From VAZQ01 sp963725065 (GTDB lineage: Bacteria; Pseudomonadota; Alphaproteobacteria; Rhizobiales; Xanthobacteraceae), in assembly GCA_963725065.1 (NCBI GenBank), contig CAVRXD010000027.1, positions 1 through 64,000 of the forward strand: a stretch of 64,000 nt of DNA. Reading direction: 5' to 3'. This document shows, piece after piece, positions 61,727 to 64,000 of the stretch. How positions within the stretch are numbered: the stretch's first letter is position 1; each line of letters starts with the position of its first letter. Position numbers and translations under genes: made by a program. The notes below the pieces were generated by a model. That model saw only the letters and a list, made by a program, of their open reading frames with translations, did no database searches and was not told the origin of the DNA.

Positions 61727-63331
61727 TCACGGCTCCTCGCGCCGGTTCTCGATCTGGGCCTCGCGCAGATCGAGCTCACGCTCGATCCGTCGCCGCGCCT
61801 CGTCCTTGAGCTTGCCGCTGCGGAAGAGATCGTTGACGTGCTGCCGCTCGGTCTCGATCAGCAGGAGCTCGATATCGCAGTGCAGCTCGATGAGCTTCTT
61901 GTGCGCGGCGTCGCCATCGCTGCTGTGCTCGGCATGCCTGAGCCGCTCCCGCTGATGCGCATGCAACGATCGCACGAGCTCCTCGGGTAGATCGCGCTCC
62001 AACGCGAGCTGCTCCAGCCGCGCAATCCCGGCCTCGATCGCCTGCTGCCGCGCATGCTCCTCCTCGACCCGTTGGGCGTGGCGCTCGCGGCGGCCGGCAT
62101 GGGCGAGGCCGAGCGGTCGGATGACGAAGGGAAGCATCAGGCCCTGCACCACCAGCGTCACCACGATCACGGAAAAAGTCAGGAACAGGATGAGGTCGCG
62201 GGCCGGGAACGGGGATCCCTCGGCAGTTGCGAACGGGATCGCGAGTGCGGCGGCGAGCGAGACGATCCCGCGCACGCCGGTGAAGGCAAGCACGAACGGC
62301 CACTGCCATGGCGGCGATGGATCCCTGCGCCGCAACGAGGCGGAGAGCCAGCGCGGGACATAGATGGCGGGAAACATCCACACGAACCGGGCGACGATCA
62401 CGACGGCGCTGACGATGGCGGCGGAGGCGACGAGCTCGGACACCGGATAGTGTTCGATGCGGGCCATCAGCGTGCGCGCCTGCAGGCCGGTGGCGAGGAA
62501 CACCAGGCCCTCGACCAGGTAGAGGAAGAAGCTCCAGAAGAAAATTCCTTGCAGCCTGGTGGCGGCGCTGATCAGGCGAAGGCCGTTCCAGCTGATGTAG
62601 AGTCCGGCAGTGACGGTTGCGAGCACGCCGGAGCCGCCGAGATGCTCGGGCGGCCAATAGGCGAGAAACGGCGTCAGCACAGAGAGCGTGATCTCGACCG
62701 GCGGATTGTGCACCCAGCGCCGCAGGCGCAGCATCAGCCAGCCGACGCCGATACCCCAGAGGATTTCGCCAACGACAATGGCGACGAACGTTCCCGCGGC
62801 CTGACCGAACGAGAACACGCCGGCGCTCACCGCGGCGACCGCGAACCGATAGAGGATGAGCGCGGTGGCGTCGTTGGCCAATCCCTCCCCTTCGAGAACG
62901 ACCAGGATGCGCCGGGGAAGCTGCATCCTGCGCAGGATCGACAGCGGCGCCACGGCGTCCGGCGGCGAGACGATCGCGCCCAGCACGAAACCCACCGGCC
63001 ACGGCAGGCCGAGGAGCCAATGGGTTGCCGCCGCAACCGCCACGGTGGTGAACACGACGCATCCCACCGCCAGGAGAGAGATCGGACGCAGATTGAAGCG
63101 GAACTCGTTCCAGCTCATCGACACCGCGGCCGAATAGATGACCGGCGGCAGCACCAAGAGCAGCACCAGCTCGGGCGCAAGCTCGACCGACGGCAGCCCG
63201 GGGATGAGCGCCAGGATCACCCCGGCGATGACCAGGAGAATGGCCGGCGGGATTTCGAGGCGGGCGGCCACCACCGCAACCGCGGCAACCACGGCCAGCA
63301 GCAGGACCAGGATTTGGACAGTCTCAACCAT
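61727..63331 (-). CDS. CPA1-family Na+/H+ antiporter, 534 aa
   Basis: About twelve transmembrane helices (for example VLGAIVSPPDAVAPLSILRR and EGEGLANDATALILYRFAVA) that contain the Asp residues of the ion-binding site (SPPDAVA, NDATALI). A cytoplasmic coiled tail of about 110 residues (RHAQRVEEEHARQQAIEAGI onward) follows. It exchanges Na+ or other cations for H+ at the inner membrane. No partner gene is obvious nearby. Confidence 0.93.
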   Translation of the reverse strand: MVETVQILVLLLAVVAAVAVVAARLEIPPAILLVIAGVILALIPGLPSVELAPELVLLLVLPPVIYSAAVSMSWNEFRFNLRPISLLAVGCVVFTTVAVAAATHWLLGLPWPVGFVLGAIVSPPDAVAPLSILRRMQLPRRILVVLEGEGLANDATALILYRFAVAAVSAGVFSFGQAAGTFVAIVVGEILWGIGVGWLMLRLRRWVHNPPVEITLSVLTPFLAYWPPEHLGGSGVLATVTAGLYISWNGLRLISAATRLQGIFFWSFFLYLVEGLVFLATGLQARTLMARIEHYPVSELVASAAIVSAVVIVARFVWMFPAIYVPRWLSASLRRRDPSPPWQWPFVLAFTGVRGIVSLAAALAIPFATAEGSPFPARDLILFLTFSVIVVTLVVQGLMLPFVIRPLGLAHAGRRERHAQRVEEEHARQQAIEAGIARLEQLALERDLPEELVRSLHAHQRERLRHAEHSSDGDAAHKKLIELHCDIELLLIETERQHVNDLFRSGKLKDEARRRIERELDLREAQIENRREEP

Positions 63332-63424
63332 GGGCGTACCGGGGCACGATCATGGCGCGGCACGAGCCGAAGTCCAGGGCACCCGGCTGCGGATCCCGCG
63401 CAGCCCAAGCGCGTTCGCCGCCCT

Positions 63425-64000
63425 TCACCCGGGTCCGTCCTGCTTCCCCAGCCGGCCGCGCGTGAAGATGACGAGCAGCAGCGCGAACAAGCCGAAGCCG
63501 AGCGCCAGCCCCCAATACATCGACAGCACGCCTGCGCTCGTCATCTCGGCGGCGCCGGGCAAGTGCGCCAGCAGGAACGCATTGGGAAAGACGTCCATGG
63601 TCCCGTGGAGCAGGATCGCCATGAACACGCTGCCCCGGGTGTTGTTGAAGACCCAGGTGAAGATGAACGTCACCGCCACGATCCAGAACACGTACACGGC
63701 GATGTTGGGAACGCTGGGTGTGGACCATTGCCCGCTGAACCAGATCGGCGCGTGCCAGAACGCCCACAGGACACCCAGGATCAGGCTTGCCTTCACGGGC
63801 CCGTGGAGCTGTTGCAAGCGCGGAAGCGCAACGCCCCGCCAGCCGATCTCCTCGCCCAGCGGTCCCGCCAGGAGCGCGGGGTAGACGAAAAAGACCGCGG
63901 CCGACATCAGTTCCGGCAGCACGATCAATCGGGGTGACCGACGCCAGGGCGCCCGGGATCGCGATCGTGCCGAGCGTTTCGATCGCCGGAAGGCCGACGA
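63425..64000 (-). CDS. CPBP-family intramembrane glutamic protease (partial, probable frameshift)
   Basis: The catalytic GEEIGWRGVALPRL motif (EExxR type), the second site FWHAPIWFS, and LLHGTMDVFPNAFL identify the CPBP/Abi family. The visible frame begins at a TTG at 63928 with no ribosome binding site. The neighbouring frame reads VGLPAIETLGTIAIPGALAS VTP toward it, so the gene starts beyond the window and is probably broken by one base near CACCCCGATTG (63931). Members process prenylated proteins or give bacteriocin immunity; the role here is unknown. Confidence 0.78.
   Translation of the reverse strand, partial: SSAFRRSKRSARSRSRAPWRRSPRLIVLPELMSAAVFFVYPALLAGPLGEEIGWRGVALPRLQQLHGPVKASLILGVLWAFWHAPIWFSGQWSTPSVPNIAVYVFWIVAVTFIFTWVFNNTRGSVFMAILLHGTMDVFPNAFLLAHLPGAAEMTSAGVLSMYWGLALGFGLFALLLVIFTRGRLGKQDGPG

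Noticed and set aside
61776..63937. Very long open frames on both strands (627 and 428 codons) across the antiporter gene
   Set aside because: Low-complexity Arg/Asp/His-rich translations that shadow the CPA1 antiporter and CPBP gene.

Overview
The window looks like chromosomal DNA from a high-GC alphaproteobacterium of the order Hyphomicrobiales, close to the Bradyrhizobium / Xanthobacteraceae group. This rests on several things seen together: the block ubiquinol-cytochrome c chaperone - DUF177 - plsX - fabH - ihfA - merR; the riboflavin set glyA-nrdR / ribD-ribE-ribH-nusB / thiL; a K+-independent type H+-pyrophosphatase; many orphan Bug/TTT and 'KRREFITLLGG' solute receptors; and short secreted proteins of a kind common in Bradyrhizobium. 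No rRNA, tRNA or CRISPR array was recognised.

Layout. 0-2.6 kb: end of an AI-2E/PerM-type permease, two small secreted proteins around a perfect CRP-like palindrome, and a CsbD stress protein. 2.7-5.5 kb: a Tat-exported thiamine-diphosphate enzyme between two small c-type cytochromes. 5.8-12.8 kb: core genes (merR, ihfA, fabH, plsX, DUF177, CBP3-like chaperone, bamE, hppA) with a bidirectional terminator between bamE and hppA. 13-16.9 kb: a lipoprotein with five 48-residue repeats, a secreted protein, an MFS transporter and a small acidic protein.

17-31 kb is the accessory region. It holds four head-to-tail ABC-type substrate-binding genes joined by 4-bp stop/start overlaps, a Bug receptor, an IS110-family transposase, an ATGA-coupled trio (coiled-coil protein, 88-aa protein, secreted alpha/beta hydrolase), a gene-poor stretch, several tiny genes including a 41-aa membrane peptide, and a decayed AAA+ ATPase. 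31-34.8 kb: FMN-dependent alpha-hydroxy-acid oxidase, a type-1 periplasmic binding protein and thiL. 34.8-40.2 kb: a P450, two small secreted proteins (one behind a perfect TGTGA-N6-TCACA site), nusB-ribH, a CDF-like membrane protein, ribE and ribD. 40.3-44.9 kb: an HpaB-family monooxygenase, two orphan Bug receptors and a polysaccharide-deacetylase-fold hydrolase. 45.0-49.3 kb: a prokaryotic ionotropic-glutamate-receptor-like protein with an unusual pore sequence, an orphan [2Fe-2S] subunit plus diheme cytochrome, nrdR and glyA. 49.7-56.7 kb: a Rieske ferredoxin-like protein with two paralogous amidohydrolases; then a plus-strand run of alpha/beta hydrolase, VOC protein, cupin and SDR; then a frameshifted Bug receptor. 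56.8-64 kb: an LdtR-like MarR regulator, a valine/branched-chain catabolic operon (acyl-CoA dehydrogenase, DUF1772, frameshifted 3-hydroxyisobutyryl-CoA hydrolase, DUF6163, mmsB), a CPA1 Na+/H+ antiporter and the C-terminal part of a CPBP protease.

Six loci carry single-base frameshifts. Some are probably real decay in the accessory region. The ones in otherwise intact catabolic genes could equally be assembly errors. The most interesting items are the exported ThDP enzyme with its cytochromes, the iGluR-like channel with a QAGAG filter, the self-similar seams of the substrate-binding array, and the CRP-like palindromes in front of small secreted proteins.
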